Origin: Denitromonas ohlonensis
GTDB taxonomy: Bacteria; Pseudomonadota; Gammaproteobacteria; Burkholderiales; Rhodocyclaceae
Reading direction: 5' to 3'
DNA length: 64,000 nt
NCBI RefSeq assembly: GCF_007625205.1
Contig: NZ_VMNI01000006.1
Coordinates: 186,001 to 250,000 of the forward strand
How positions within the stretch are numbered: position 1 is the stretch's first letter; every line of letters begins with the position of its first letter. A program made the translations under genes and the position numbers. Shown here piece after piece: positions 1 through 10,273 of the stretch. The notes under the pieces were generated by a model. That model made no database searches. It was not told the origin of the DNA and saw nothing but the letters and a program-made list of their open reading frames with translations.

Positions 1-58
1 CGGGTTGAAACCCGCCCTACAACAAACCACCGCTCCGTAGGGCGGGTTTCAACCCGCC
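1..58. repeat. REP family A, inverted pair
   Basis: Two facing copies of the palindromic unit GTAGGGCGGGTTTCAACCCG(CC): positions 1-20 (reverse) and 37-58 (forward), separated by 16 nt. The same unit recurs near 187, 2227, 4554, 20822, 33158, 49238 and 52270. Facing copies could fold into one large cruciform or hairpin in the RNA. The gap 1-233 holds only repeats and no recognisable gene. Confidence 0.85.
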
Positions 59-78
59 ACATCCGACCCGCCAGCCGC

Positions 79-167
79 GTAGGTTGGGCTGACGAAGGAA
101 GCCCAACACCCAGCCGCCCGGCCTGGCACACCGCATGTTGGGCTTCGCTGCGCTCAACCCAACCTAC
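79..167. repeat. REP family B, inverted pair
   Basis: A reverse-oriented diverged unit (79-108, GTAGGTTGGGCTGACGAAGG followed by AAGCCCAACA) faces a full 32-nt forward unit (136-167, starting TGTTGGGCTTCGC and ending CAACCCAACCTAC). The same 32-nt unit brackets the RAYT gene near 40 kb and marks the truncated hsdM-like start near 59.3 kb. Confidence 0.85.
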
Positions 168-186
168 GCGCTCAACCGCCGCCATC

Positions 187-208
187 GTAGGGCGGGTTTC
201 AACCCGCC
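187..208 (+). repeat. REP family A, single copy
   Basis: One forward family A unit, 26 nt before the urtC start codon. No canonical promoter is evident between it and urtC, so urtC is probably transcribed from genes to the left of the window. Confidence 0.85.
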
Positions 209-233
209 AAACCCCTGCCCAAGGGATCACCTC

Positions 234-1390
234 ATGAGAACACCCCTGTCCGTCCGTCTTTTCCAGAGCCTGCCGCGCACCGGCTGGCTGGCGCTGGCGA
301 TCTTCGCCGCCGTGGCCTGGATCGCCATCCCCGCCGCGCATCTGCTGCTGCCCGAATCGAGCCCCTTCCATGTCTCGGCCTACACCGTGACCCTGCTCGG
401 CAAGATCCTCTGCTACGCCGTGGTGGCCGTAGCGATGGACCTGATCTGGGGTTACGCCGGCATCCTGTCGCTCGGCCACGGGGTGTTCTTCGCGCTCGGC
501 GGCTACGCCTTCGGCATGTACCTGATGCGCCAGATCGGCACCGACGGCAGCTACGGCGTCGCGCTGCCCGACTTCATGGTCTTCCTCGACTGGAAGGAAC
601 TGCCATGGTTCTGGATCGGCTCCGACTCCTTCCTGTGGGCGCTTATCATGGTCGTCGCCGTGCCCGGCCTGCTGGCCTTCGTGTTTGGCTGGTTCGCCTT
701 CCGCTCGCGCATCAAGGGCGTGTATTTCTCGATCATCACCCAGGCACTGACCTACGCCACCATGCTGCTGTTCTTCCGCAATGAAACCGGCTTTGGCGGC
801 AACAACGGCTTTACCGACTTCAAGCGCATCCTCGGTTACGACATCACCTCGCCGCAGATGCGCCTGGTGCTGTTCGGCCTGTCGGCAGCGCTGCTGATGG
901 CCGTGCTGATCCTCGGACGCTACCTGGTCACCTCCAAGTTCGGCCGCGTTCTGGCCGCGATCCGAGATGCCGAATCGCGGGTGCGCTTCATTGGCTACCA
1001 GCCGACGCAGTACAAGCTGGCCATCTGGACGCTGTCGGCCGTGCTGTGCGCGCTGGCCGGGGCGCTGTATGTGCCGCAGGTGGGCATCATCAACCCGAGC
1101 GAGATGAGCCCGGCCAACTCCATCGAGATCGCGGTATGGGTGGCCGTGGGCGGGCGCGGCACGCTGATCGGCGGCGTCATCGGCGCCTTCATCGTCAATC
1201 TGGCCAAGAGCTTCTTCACCGTCAGCTTTCCCGACTACTGGCTGTTCTTCCTCGGTTTCCTGTTCATCGGCGTGACCCTGTTTCTGCCCAACGGCGTGGT
1301 CGGCCTGTGGCGCAAGCTGCGCGGCCGCCGCCCGGCCGCCCCCGAAACGGAAACCCCGGCACCGGCCGCCACGACTCAAGGAGCCAAGGC

Positions 1391-1394
<4 letters not shown>
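234..1394 (+). CDS. urtC: Urea ABC transporter permease UrtC
   Basis: One of two membrane subunits of the UrtABCDE urea importer (branched-chain-amino-acid/HAAT type), 386 aa in the inner membrane. Multiple hydrophobic spans are visible from about residue 20 onward. The segment GYAGILSLGHGVFFALGGY is the conserved permease motif of this family, and the C-terminal part (GGRGTLIGGVIGAF) is also typical. The ATG at 234 was chosen because upstream codons run through REP sequence. The stop overlaps the urtD start (ATGA), indicating translational coupling. urtA and urtB would lie to the left of the window. The neighbouring urtD, urtE and urease genes support urea rather than amino acids as substrate. 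Confidence 0.93.
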
Positions 1395-2215
<821 letters not shown>

Positions 2216-2226
2216 AACATGCCTCC

Positions 2227-2248
2227 GTGGGCCGGGCTTCAACCCGCC
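2227..2248 (+). repeat. REP family A, degenerate copy
   Basis: A diverged family A unit (GTGGGCCGGGCTTCAACCCG) beginning 12 nt after the urtD stop. Confidence 0.6.
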
Positions 2249-2307
2249 AACCGATCATCCCCGCGGCCGATGGACGGATAAATTGGGCACCACACACCGA
2301 GCACCGC

Positions 2308-2414
2308 GTAGGGCGGAAAAGCCGAAGGCGCCTTTCGCCGGTCGTCCCTCTCAAGGCGCATGCGCCTTCAAATCATGCCAAACGGTGGATGGCGCTTCGC
2401 TTATCCGCCCTACG
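2308..2414. repeat. Third REP-like palindromic repeat in the urtD-urtE gap
   Basis: GTAGGGCGGAAAAGCCGAAG at 2308 faces a distal arm ending GCTTATCCGCCCTAC at 2414, with GGTGGATGGCGCTTCGC before it. The outer arms GTAGGGCGGA / TCCGCCCTAC are exact reverse complements. This is a different repeat family from the other two in the window, placed inside the urt operon. Confidence 0.6.
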
Positions 2415-2440
2415 ACACCTCAAGCACCGCAGGCCTCCCC

Positions 2441-3145
2441 ATGCTGACAGTCGACAATCTCAACCAGTACTACGGCGGCAGCCACATCCTGCGCAACCTC
2501 GGCTTCGAGGTGCCGATGGGCAAGGTCACCTGCCTGCTCGGGCGCAACGGCGTCGGCAAGACCACGCTGCTCAAGACGCTGATGGGCCTGGTGCCCAGCG
2601 CCACCGGCAGCATCCGGCTCGAGGCCGGCGGCACCACGCATGAGCTGACCCGCACGACGTCCTACGCCCGCGTCAAGGCCGGCATCGGCTATGTGCCGCA
2701 GGGGCGCGAGATCTTTCCGCGGCTCACGGTCGAAGAAAACCTGCAGATGGGCCTGGCCACCTGCTCCGCCCGCACACCGCTGCCCGACCGCATCTTCGAG
2801 ATGTTTCCGGTGCTGCTGCAGATGATGCGCCGACGCGGTGGCGACCTGTCGGGCGGCCAGCAACAGCAGCTGGCCATCGGCCGCGCGCTGGCCATGGGGC
2901 CGAAGCTGCTGATCCTCGACGAGCCCACCGAGGGCATTCAGCCGTCCATCATCAAAGACATCGAACGCGCCATCCGCACCCTCGCTTCCACCGGCGAAAT
3001 GGCGATCTTGCTGGTCGAGCAGTACTACGATTTCGCCGAATCGCTGGCCGACCACTACCTGCTCATGGAGCGCGGCGAGATCATCATGCGCGGCCGGGGT
3101 GACGAGATGGTGGCGCACGGTGTGCGCGAGGCGCTGTCAGTGTGA
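2441..3145 (+). CDS. urtE: Urea ABC transporter ATP-binding protein UrtE
   Basis: Second ATPase subunit (LivF-like) of the urea importer, 234 aa from the ATG at 2441, which matches the usual family length; an upstream in-frame ATG at 2360 would read through repeat sequence. Walker A is GRNGVGKTT, the signature is LSGGQQQQLAIGRAL, Walker B is LLILDEPTEGIQPS, and the switch His is replaced by the LivF-type LLVEQYYDFA. It is the last urt gene. Regulatory sequence and the urease genes follow directly, so imported urea is hydrolysed by the products of the next operon. Confidence 0.93.
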   Translation: MLTVDNLNQYYGGSHILRNLGFEVPMGKVTCLLGRNGVGKTTLLKTLMGLVPSATGSIRLEAGGTTHELTRTTSYARVKAGIGYVPQGREIFPRLTVEENLQMGLATCSARTPLPDRIFEMFPVLLQMMRRRGGDLSGGQQQQLAIGRALAMGPKLLILDEPTEGIQPSIIKDIERAIRTLASTGEMAILLVEQYYDFAESLADHYLLMERGEIIMRGRGDEMVAHGVREALSV

Positions 3146-3191
3146 GCACCATTGTGGACTGCACCACGATGGTGCGCACCACCGCTGTGCA
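3146..3191 (+). promoter_or_regulatory. Tandem NtrC-like enhancer sites upstream of ureD
   Basis: The core TGCACCACGATGGTGCG (3160-3176) matches the known NtrC dyad TGCACC-N5-GGTGCA except for its last base. It is flanked by weaker matches at 3146-3162 (GCACCATTGTGGACTGC) and 3175-3191 (CGCACCACCGCTGTGCA), giving about 15-nt spacing. The block begins directly after the urtE stop and about 115-130 nt before a sigma-54 promoter match, a normal enhancer distance. The same bases can also form a hairpin (3146-3175), but no T-run follows, so a terminator is less likely. Confidence 0.6.
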
Positions 3192-3290
3192 TTCACACGC
3201 CCGGCCCATTGGCACTGCCCGCCGCGCCAACCCCGCCACACGGCGCGGGCCGTGCCCATCTCCCCCGATTTCTCGCCTGCTTCGCCAAGC

Positions 3291-3306
3291 TGGCCCGCAT
3301 GTTGCA
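3291..3306 (+). promoter_or_regulatory. Putative sigma-54 promoter for the urease operon
   Basis: TGGCCCGCATGTTGCA matches the -24/-12 consensus TGGCAC-N5-TTGCA at 15 of 16 informative or free positions, with correct 10-nt spacing between the invariant GG and GC. Transcription would start near 3317, only a base or two from the ureD ATG at 3318, implying a leaderless or nearly leaderless message. That tight placement is a reason for some caution. Confidence 0.55.
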
Positions 3307-3317
3307 ATGGCTGTGGC

Positions 3318-4181
3318 ATGAACGCCCCGCTGCCCCGCATCGACCTGCCACCCGACACCGCCGCGCCTGCCTGGCAAGCCCGGCTATCGCTGGCCTTCGC
3401 GCAGCGCGACGCACGCACCATCCTCTCGCGGCGCGAGCATCTGGGCCCCTTGCGACTGCAAAAGGCGCTCTACCCGGAAGGCGAGGCCATCTGCCACGGC
3501 ATCGTGCTGCATCCGCCCGCCGGCATCGCCGGGGGCGACCAGCTCAGCATTGAGGTCGACGTCGGCACCGGCGCCCACGCCCTGCTAACCACCCCCGGTG
3601 CCGGCAAGTGGTATCGCAGCAATGGCGCCGACGGCCGTCTGACCCAACACCTTTCGGTCGCCGCCGGCGGCGTGCTCGAATGGCTGCCGCAAGAAAACAT
3701 CGTCTTCAACCGCGCCCAGGCGCACATGGAGACCACCATCCGCCTGGCTGCCGGCGCCACGCTGATCGCCATGGACATGACCGCCCTCGGCCGTCACGGC
3801 AGCGGCGAACGTTTCGACGCTGGCGCGCTGGCCCAGACCCTGCGCGTCGACCTGGACGGCCGGGCGCTGTGGCGCGAGCAGATCCGCCTGCACGGCAGCG
3901 ACCCGCTCCTGAACTCGGCCTGCGGCCTGGCCGGCCGCCCGGTGTTCGGCAGCCTGATCGCCGTCGGCGACGGCCTCGACGACGCCCTGCTCGCCGCCTG
4001 CCGCGCCCTGCCGGTTTCCCATGGCGAGGGCGCCATCACCCGCCCGCCCGACCTGCTGGTCGCCCGCTATGTCGGCGAGCGCTGCGAAGCCGGCCGCGCC
4101 TGGTTCAACCAGTTGTGGCAACTGCTGCGCCCCGCACTGACCGGCCGCGACGCCCAAACCCCCCGTATCTGGAACACCTGA
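3318..4181 (+). CDS. ureD: Urease accessory protein UreD
   Basis: Scaffold chaperone (UreH/UreD) that binds apo-urease with UreF and UreG during nickel-centre assembly; cytoplasmic, 287 aa. Conserved family blocks visible are [43 protein letters not shown] and [10 protein letters not shown]. The ATG at 3318 gives the usual family N-terminus shortly before [16 protein letters not shown]. It opens the ure operon and is followed after 8 nt by ureA. Upstream sequence suggests nitrogen-responsive (NtrC/sigma-54) expression. Confidence 0.92.
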   Translation: MNAPLPRIDLPPDTAAPAWQARLSLAFAQRDARTILSRREHLGPLRLQKALYPEGEAICHGIVLHPPAGIAGGDQLSIEVDVGTGAHALLTTPGAGKWYRSNGADGRLTQHLSVAAGGVLEWLPQENIVFNRAQAHMETTIRLAAGATLIAMDMTALGRHGSGERFDAGALAQTLRVDLDGRALWREQIRLHGSDPLLNSACGLAGRPVFGSLIAVGDGLDDALLAACRALPVSHGEGAITRPPDLLVARYVGERCEAGRAWFNQLWQLLRPALTGRDAQTPRIWNT

Positions 4182-4189
4182 GGACGCCC

Positions 4190-4492
4190 ATGGAACTGAC
4201 GCCCCGCGAGAAGGACAAGCTGCTCATCTTCACCGCCGGCCTGCTGGCCGAACGCCGGCTGGCGCGCGGCCTGCGGCTCAACTACCCGGAAGCGGTCGCC
4301 TACCTGTCGGCTGCCATCCTCGAAGGCGCACGCGATGGCCGCACCGTGGCCGAGCTGATGAGCCATGGCACCACGCTGCTGGGCCGCGAGCAGGTGATGG
4401 AGGGCGTGCCGGAGATGATCCCGGAGATCCAGGTCGAAGCGACCTTTCCCGACGGCACCAAGCTGGTGACCGTTCACAACCCGATCATCTAG
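4190..4492 (+). CDS. ureA: Urease gamma subunit UreA
   Basis: Small structural subunit of urease (urea to ammonia and carbamate), 100 aa, exactly the family length. The N-terminus [20 protein letters not shown] and the internal GRTVAELM and [17 protein letters not shown] blocks are diagnostic. It begins 8 nt after the ureD stop. A 156-nt gap containing REP sequence separates it from ureB, unusual because ureA and ureB are normally adjacent. Confidence 0.96.
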   Translation: MELTPREKDKLLIFTAGLLAERRLARGLRLNYPEAVAYLSAAILEGARDGRTVAELMSHGTTLLGREQVMEGVPEMIPEIQVEATFPDGTKLVTVHNPII

Positions 4493-4553
4493 GCGAGGCC
4501 GGCACATGAACGCTCACGCTCGTACAGATCGCCCGCAGCGATCCGAAGAACTC

Positions 4554-4619
4554 GTAGGGCGGGTTTCAACCCGCCATCTGCGCGGGGAAACACCGCGGCC
4601 GGATGAATCCGGCCCTACG
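4554..4619. repeat. REP family A copy plus related palindrome between ureA and ureB
   Basis: A forward family A unit (4554-4575) is followed by a second palindrome, GCGGCCGGATGAATCCGGCC with CTACG after it (4596-4619). Together they fill most of the gap between two structural subunit genes that must be made in equal amounts. Confidence 0.8.
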
Positions 4620-4648
4620 ACGCGGCACATGCCGCTCCGGAGGCCTTC

Positions 4649-4954
4649 ATGATTCCCGGTGAAATCGACACCCTGCCCGGCGAGATCGACCTCAACGTCG
4701 GCCGCGAGACGCTCACGCTCGAAGTCACCAACACCGGCGACCGGCCGGTGCAGGTCGGCTCGCACTACCACTTTTTCGAGACCAACCCGGCGCTCAGCTT
4801 CGACCGCGCGGCGGCACGCGGCTTCCGCCTGAACATCGCCGCCGGCACCGCGGTGCGCTTCGAGCCGGGGCAACTGCGCACGGTCGAACTGGTGGCGCTG
4901 GCCGGGGACCGGAAGGTCTACGGCTTCAACGGCCAAGTCATGGGGAGCCTCTGA
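4649..4954 (+). CDS. ureB: Urease beta subunit UreB
   Basis: Second small structural subunit of urease, 101 aa, full family length. The blocks [35 protein letters not shown] and [11 protein letters not shown] are typical. The start is preceded by GGAGG about 8 nt upstream. Its stop overlaps the ureC start (TGATG), so the two are translationally coupled. Confidence 0.96.
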   Translation: MIPGEIDTLPGEIDLNVGRETLTLEVTNTGDRPVQVGSHYHFFETNPALSFDRAAARGFRLNIAAGTAVRFEPGQLRTVELVALAGDRKVYGFNGQVMGSL

Positions 4955-6657
4955 TGAGTTTGAAGATTTCCCGCCGCGCCTACGCGGAAATGTTCGGCCC
5001 CACCGTCGGCGACCGGGTGCGCCTGGCCGACACCGAGCTATGGATCGAGGTCGAAAAGGACTACACCATCCACGGTGAAGAGGTGAAGTTCGGTGGCGGC
5101 AAGGTAATCCGTGACGGCATGGGCCAGAGCCAGCGGCTGTCGGCCGAGGTGGCCGACACGGTGATTACCAACGCACTGATCCTCGACCACTGGGGCATCG
5201 TCAAGGCCGACATCGGCATCAAGAACGGGCGCATCAGCGCCATCGGCAAGGCCGGCAATCCCGACATCCAGCCCGGCGTGACCATCCCCATCGGGCCGGG
5301 CACCGAGATCATCGCCGGTGAGGGCAACATCCTCACCGCCGGCGGCATCGACGCACACATCCACTTCATCTGCCCGCAACAGATCGAAGAGGCGCTGATG
5401 AGCGGCGTCACCACCATGCTCGGCGGCGGCACGGGACCTGCGACGGGCACCTACGCCACCACCTGCACGCCGGGGCCGTGGCATATCCACAAGATGATGC
5501 AGGCCGCCGACGCCTTCCCGATGAACCTCGGTTTTCTCGGCAAGGGCAACGCCAGCCTGCCCGGCGCGCTGGAAGAACAAGTGACGGCCGGCGCCATCGG
5601 CCTCAAGCTGCATGAAGACTGGGGCACCACCCCGGCGGCCATCGACACCTGCCTCGCGGTGGCTGAAAACATGGACGTGCAGGTCGCGATCCACACCGAC
5701 ACGCTCAACGAGTCCGGCTTTGTCGAACACACCGCCGCCGCCTTCAAGGACCGCTGCATCCACACTTTCCACACCGAGGGCGCGGGCGGCGGCCATGCGC
5801 CGGACATCATCAAGCTGGCCTCGCTGCCCAATGTGCTGCCCAGCTCGACCAACCCGACCCGGCCGTACACGGTCAACACCATCGACGAGCACCTCGACAT
5901 GCTGATGGTCTGCCACCACCTCGACCCGGCCATTGCCGAGGACGTCGCCTTTGCCGAGTCGCGCATTCGCCGCGAGACCATCGCCGCCGAAGACATCCTG
6001 CACGACCTGGGCGCCTTCTCGATGATGAGCTCCGACTCGCAGGCCATGGGCCGCGTCGGCGAAGTCATCATCCGCACCTGGCAGACCGCCCACAAGATGA
6101 AGGTGCAGCGCGGCGCGCTGGCCGAGGACACTGCCCGGCACGACAACTTCCGCGCCAAGCGCTACATCGCCAAATACACCATCAACCCGGCGATCAGCCA
6201 CGGCATCAGCCACCTGGTCGGCTCCATCGAGCCGGGCAAGCTGGCCGATCTGGTGGTGTGGAAGCCGGCCTTCTTCGGCGTCAAGCCCAGCCTGATCCTC
6301 AAGGGCGGCATGATCGCCGCCGCCGCCATGGGCGACCCCAATGCTTCCATCCCCACGCCGCAGCCGGTGCACTACCGCCCGATGTTCGGCAGCTACGGCG
6401 GCGGCCTGAAAACGGCGGTCACCTTCACCTCGCAGGCCGCGCTGGCGCAGGGCGCGCTCGACGGCCTGGGCCTGACCCGCCCGCTCGAAGCGGTGCGCAA
6501 CATCCGCGCCATGCGCAAGACCGACATGGTGCACAACGCCTGGATGCCCCGGCTCGAGGTCGACCCGGAAACCTACGAGGTGCGCGCCGACGGTCAGCTG
6601 CTCACCTGCGCGCCGGCCGACATCCTGCCCATGGCGCAACGCTATTTCCTGTTCTGA
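4954..6657 (+). CDS. ureC: Urease alpha (catalytic) subunit UreC
   Basis: Catalytic subunit carrying the dinickel site, 567 aa, full length. Visible active-site elements are [11 protein letters not shown] (two nickel His), [11 protein letters not shown] (the Lys that becomes carbamylated and a His ligand), [15 protein letters not shown], the mobile-flap region [20 protein letters not shown] with its catalytic His, and [12 protein letters not shown] with the Asp ligand. No key residue is missing, so the enzyme should be active once matured by UreDEFG encoded around it. Confidence 0.98.
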   Translation: MSLKISRRAYAEMFGPTVGDRVRLADTELWIEVEKDYTIHGEEVKFGGGKVIRDGMGQSQRLSAEVADTVITNALILDHWGIVKADIGIKNGRISAIGKAGNPDIQPGVTIPIGPGTEIIAGEGNILTAGGIDAHIHFICPQQIEEALMSGVTTMLGGGTGPATGTYATTCTPGPWHIHKMMQAADAFPMNLGFLGKGNASLPGALEEQVTAGAIGLKLHEDWGTTPAAIDTCLAVAENMDVQVAIHTDTLNESGFVEHTAAAFKDRCIHTFHTEGAGGGHAPDIIKLASLPNVLPSSTNPTRPYTVNTIDEHLDMLMVCHHLDPAIAEDVAFAESRIRRETIAAEDILHDLGAFSMMSSDSQAMGRVGEVIIRTWQTAHKMKVQRGALAEDTARHDNFRAKRYIAKYTINPAISHGISHLVGSIEPGKLADLVVWKPAFFGVKPSLILKGGMIAAAAMGDPNASIPTPQPVHYRPMFGSYGGGLKTAVTFTSQAALAQGALDGLGLTRPLEAVRNIRAMRKTDMVHNAWMPRLEVDPETYEVRADGQLLTCAPADILPMAQRYFLF

Positions 6658-6667
6658 GGGCACGAAC

Positions 6668-7177
6668 ATGCTGCTGATCGAACACCGCTACACCGGCACC
6701 GACGAGAGCACCAAGACGCTCACACTGAACTTCGACCACCGCACCAAGAGTCGGCTGCGCACCACGCTGGACAGCGGCGAGGACGCCGGCCTGTTCCTGC
6801 CGCGCGGCACCATCCTGCGCGGTGGCGACCGCCTGCTGGCCAGCGACGGCGACATCGTCGAAGTCTATTCATCGCCCGAATCGCTGATCGAAGTGCGCTG
6901 CGAGAACCTGCTCGACCTCGCCCGCGCCGCCTATCACCTGGGCAACCGCCATGTGCCGGTGCAGGTCGGCGGCGACATGCGCGGCGGCTGGCTGCGCCTG
7001 GCCAATGACCATGTGCTGGCCGACATGCTCACCGGCCTGGGCTGCACGCTCACCCGCCTCGACGCACCCTTCGAACCCGAAGCCGGCGCCTACGGTGGCG
7101 GCCACTCGCATGCGGGCGACGACACCTCCGCCGATCGGCGCGGCCCGCGCATCCACGAATACCGCAGTCCCGCATGA
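6668..7177 (+). CDS. ureE: Urease accessory protein UreE
   Basis: Cytoplasmic nickel carrier that feeds the urease active site, 169 aa. N-terminal peptide-binding domain (roughly residues 1-75) with the family's [12 protein letters not shown], then the metal-binding domain with [13 protein letters not shown] containing the conserved dimer-interface His. The tail is only weakly His-rich ([10 protein letters not shown]), unlike the long poly-His tails of some homologues. It starts 10 nt after ureC and ends in an ATGA overlap with ureF. Confidence 0.93.
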   Translation: MLLIEHRYTGTDESTKTLTLNFDHRTKSRLRTTLDSGEDAGLFLPRGTILRGGDRLLASDGDIVEVYSSPESLIEVRCENLLDLARAAYHLGNRHVPVQVGGDMRGGWLRLANDHVLADMLTGLGCTLTRLDAPFEPEAGAYGGGHSHAGDDTSADRRGPRIHEYRSPA

Positions 7178-7857
7178 GCCTGGCCCGCATTCGCCTTCTG
7201 CAACTGACGTCGCCCGCGCTGCCGGTCGGCGCCTACACCTACTCGCAAGGCCTGGAATGGGCGGCCGAGGCCGGCACCGTCACCGACGAGGCCAGCGCCA
7301 GCGCGTGGATCGGCGGCCTCATGCACAGCGCAGTGGCGCGCTTCGAAGCCCCTCTCACTGCGGCCTTGCTGGCCGCCTGGACCCGCGGCGACGATGCCAC
7401 CGTGGCGCGGCTCAACGCCGACTTTCTGGCCAGCCGCGAAGCCGCCGAGCTGCGTGCCGAAACGGTGCAGATGGGCTATTCGCTGGTGCGCCTGCTGCGC
7501 GACCTGCCGGCCTTCGGTGGGGTCCCCGGCCGGGTCGATCGACTTGTTGCCCTGGACACCCCGGCCTTCCCCACCGCCTGGGCGGCCGCCGCCAGTGCCT
7601 GGCAGATTCCTGCCAGAGAGGCCTTGCCCGCCTACCTGTGGGCCTGGCTGGAAAATCAGGTGATGGCTGCGATCAAGGTCGTGCCGCTCGGCCAGTCCGC
7701 CGGGCAGCGACTGCTGGCGCGCCTGGGCGAAGACATCCCGGCGCTGGCCACCACCGCCCTCAGCCTGCCCGAGGCCGAGTGGAGCAACTTCACCCCCGGG
7801 CTCGCGCTGGCCAGTTGCCGTCACGAGACCCAGTATTCCCGACTCTTCCGATCCTGA
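7174..7857 (+). CDS. ureF: Urease accessory protein UreF
   Basis: Assembly factor that bridges UreD and UreG and acts as checkpoint for GTP hydrolysis during nickel insertion; all-helical, cytoplasmic, 227 aa. The opening block [21 protein letters not shown] and the later EVVPLGQ-like region ([14 protein letters not shown]) are family hallmarks. Coupled to ureE by ATGA overlap; ureG begins 11 nt after its stop. Confidence 0.93.
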   Translation: MSLARIRLLQLTSPALPVGAYTYSQGLEWAAEAGTVTDEASASAWIGGLMHSAVARFEAPLTAALLAAWTRGDDATVARLNADFLASREAAELRAETVQMGYSLVRLLRDLPAFGGVPGRVDRLVALDTPAFPTAWAAAASAWQIPAREALPAYLWAWLENQVMAAIKVVPLGQSAGQRLLARLGEDIPALATTALSLPEAEWSNFTPGLALASCRHETQYSRLFRS

Positions 7858-7868
7858 AGCGAGACCTC

Positions 7869-8504
<636 letters not shown>

Positions 8505-8522
8505 CCCTCACAGGAGACCGCC

Positions 8523-8711
8523 ATGTTTCGCAAGATCCTCATGTCCGCCAGCCTCGTCGCACTCAGCTGCGCCCCGGCGCTGGCCCATCCCGGCCACGCC
8601 GATCAATCCATTCACTGGTCCGAATGGCTGGCCACCGCCGTGCTGCTCAGCGCCATCGGCGGCATCGCCATGGCGCGACGGACGGCCCGGCGTCGTCAGT
8701 CGCGGCGGTGA
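8523..8711 (+). CDS. Small exported or membrane protein at end of urease operon
   Basis: A 62-aa ORF with an N-terminal signal peptide (basic MFRK, hydrophobic core, ALA cleavage region near residue 21), a short HPGHADQ segment, a second hydrophobic stretch (WLATAVLLSAIGGIAMA) and a very basic tail RRTARRRQSRR. It has a ribosome-binding site (CAGGAGA) and starts 18 nt after ureG, before the operon terminator, so it is probably co-expressed. The HPGH motif might bind nickel, but that is speculation; no known family is claimed. Confidence 0.65.
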   Translation: MFRKILMSASLVALSCAPALAHPGHADQSIHWSEWLATAVLLSAIGGIAMARRTARRRQSRR

Positions 8712-8742
8712 ACACCGCCCGGCCCCATCTACCAGAGCCATG

Positions 8743-8772
8743 AAAAACGCCCTGCAAGTGCAGGGCGTTTTT
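8743..8772 (+). terminator. Rho-independent terminator of the ure operon
   Basis: Perfect 14-bp stem AAAAACGCCCTGCA / TGCAGGGCGTTTTT with a 2-nt loop. The A and T runs on either side make it usable in both directions, ending the plus-strand ure operon and the convergent cobA transcript (stop at 8797). Confidence 0.9.
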
Positions 8773-8796
8773 ATTTGTGTCGGGCGCGATCAATGC

Positions 8797-9582
8797 TCAA
8801 TCGGTGTCTGCCGCAGCCCCCTGAAACCAGGCCAGCTTGTCGGCCAGCGTAATCACCGTCCCCACCAGCAGCAGCGCCGGCGGCTTGATGTTGGCGGCGG
8901 TGGCCTTGTCCTCGAGGTCAGCCAGCGTGGCGGTGATCACCCGCTGGGCCGGCAGCGTGCCGTGGCGCACCATGGCGGCGGGGGTATCGGGCGACAGACC
9001 ATGGCGGACCAGCTCGCGACAGATCTCGCCGATACGCGACACGCCCATGTAGATCACCACGGTCTGGTTCGGTCGGGCCAGCGCCGGCCAGTCGAGGTCA
9101 ACCGCGCCTTCCTTGCCGTAGCCGGTGGCGAACACCACGCTCTGCACATGCTCACGATGGGTGAGCGGAATGCCGGTGTAGGCCGACACGCCAGAGGCGG
9201 CGGTGATGCCCGGCACCACTTCAAACGGCACGCCCGCCTCGACCAGCGCCTCGGCCTCCTCGCCGCCGCGACCGAAGATGTAGGGGTCTCCACCCTTGAG
9301 CCGCACCACCCGTTTGCCTTCGCGCGCCAGCGACACCAGCAAGGCACAGATCTGTTCCTGCGGCATCGCGTGATCGGCGGCCTTCTTGCCCACGTAGCGC
9401 TGTTCGGCGGTGTCGGGCAACAAGGCCATGACCTCGGGGCCAACGAGGTTGTCGTAGACCACCACATCCGCTTCAGTCAGCAGGCGCGCCGCCCGCAAGG
9501 TCAGCAATTCGGCATCGCCGGGGCCGGCGCCCACCAGATACACCCAGCCGGGACGCGCGGGGTTGTCGATCACTTTACGCAT
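8797..9582 (-). CDS. cobA: Uroporphyrinogen-III C-methyltransferase (SUMT)
   Basis: SAM-dependent methylation of uroporphyrinogen III at C2 and C7 to precorrin-2, the branch point to cobalamin and siroheme. 261 aa from the ATG at 9582, the standard length of single-domain SUMT; upstream in-frame ATG codons would add 41 unrelated residues. Signatures: VYLVGAGPGDAELLT and RLKGGDPYIFGRGGEE. It is the last gene of the minus-strand cobalamin cluster, 82 nt after btuR. No siroheme synthase domain is fused. Confidence 0.93.
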   Translation of the reverse strand: MRKVIDNPARPGWVYLVGAGPGDAELLTLRAARLLTEADVVVYDNLVGPEVMALLPDTAEQRYVGKKAADHAMPQEQICALLVSLAREGKRVVRLKGGDPYIFGRGGEEAEALVEAGVPFEVVPGITAASGVSAYTGIPLTHREHVQSVVFATGYGKEGAVDLDWPALARPNQTVVIYMGVSRIGEICRELVRHGLSPDTPAAMVRHGTLPAQRVITATLADLEDKATAANIKPPALLLVGTVITLADKLAWFQGAAADTD

Positions 9583-9664
9583 GTGTTTCCAGAATTCGCT
9601 CAATGGAACGAAGTATGCCGACCCGCCGCCGCCGGCGCCAGTGCGGTGAGCTGCCGTGAGGCGC

Positions 9665-10273
9665 TCAAAACTCCATGCCGGCCATGGCTTGTATGCCAGC
9701 GGCAAAGGCGTGCTTGGTGAGGCCCATCTCGGTCACGGTGTCGGCCGCGGCCACCAGCTCGGGCGGCGCAGCGCGGCCGGTGACCACCACATGCTGATCG
9801 ACGGGGCGGGCGCGCAGATCGGCCACCACGGCGTTCACCTCCAGATAACCGTATTTGAGCGCGATGTTCAGCTCATCGAGCACCACCAGACCGATCGCCG
9901 GGTCGGTGAGCAGTTGCTGTGCCACCGCCCAGGCCGCCTCGGCGCTGGCCACGTCGCGGGCGCGATCCTGGGTCTCCCAAGTGAAGCCGTCGCCCATCAC
10001 ATGCCACTGGACCTGAGGCTGGCGGCGGAAGAAAGCCTCTTCGCCGGTGTCGGAGCGCCCCTTGATGAACTGCACCACGCCGACCTTCATGCCATGGCCG
10101 AGCGCCCGCGCGACCAGGCCAAAACCGGCGCTGGACTTGCCTTTGCCATTGCCGGTATTGACCAGCAGGACGCCGCGGGCGGTGTCGGCGGCGGCGTTTT
10201 TTTCATCCACGACGGCCTTCTTGCGGGCCATGCGATTCTTGTGCCGCGCGTCGCGGTCGGAGCTATCGGTCAT
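9665..10273 (-). CDS. btuR: Cob(I)yrinic acid a,c-diamide adenosyltransferase
   Basis: CobA/CobO/BtuR-family adenosyltransferase transferring the adenosyl group of ATP to cob(I)alamin or corrinoid precursors, 202 aa. The P-loop NTGNGKGKSSAGFGL sits near residue 39, followed by VGVVQFIKG and VVLDELNIALKYGYL. A charged N-terminal helix (KNRMARKKAVVDEKN) is typical. Its ATG overlaps the btuF stop by one base (TAATG), so the two are coupled. Confidence 0.93.
   Translation of the reverse strand: MTDSSDRDARHKNRMARKKAVVDEKNAAADTARGVLLVNTGNGKGKSSAGFGLVARALGHGMKVGVVQFIKGRSDTGEEAFFRRQPQVQWHVMGDGFTWETQDRARDVASAEAAWAVAQQLLTDPAIGLVVLDELNIALKYGYLEVNAVVADLRARPVDQHVVVTGRAAPPELVAAADTVTEMGLTKHAFAAGIQAMAGMEF

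Noticed and set aside
3146-3175. Hairpin after urtE as a terminator
   Set aside because: No T-run, and the arms coincide with an NtrC-type dyad; treated as a regulatory site instead.
3210-3226. TGGCAC at 3210 as a sigma-54 promoter
   Set aside because: The -12 GC is not at the correct spacing; the match at 3291-3306 is much better.
5038-6669. 543-aa open frame antisense to ureC
   Set aside because: Shadow of a GC-rich gene; composition is repetitive Asp/His/Gly/Val, no domain, and ureC on the other strand is unambiguous.
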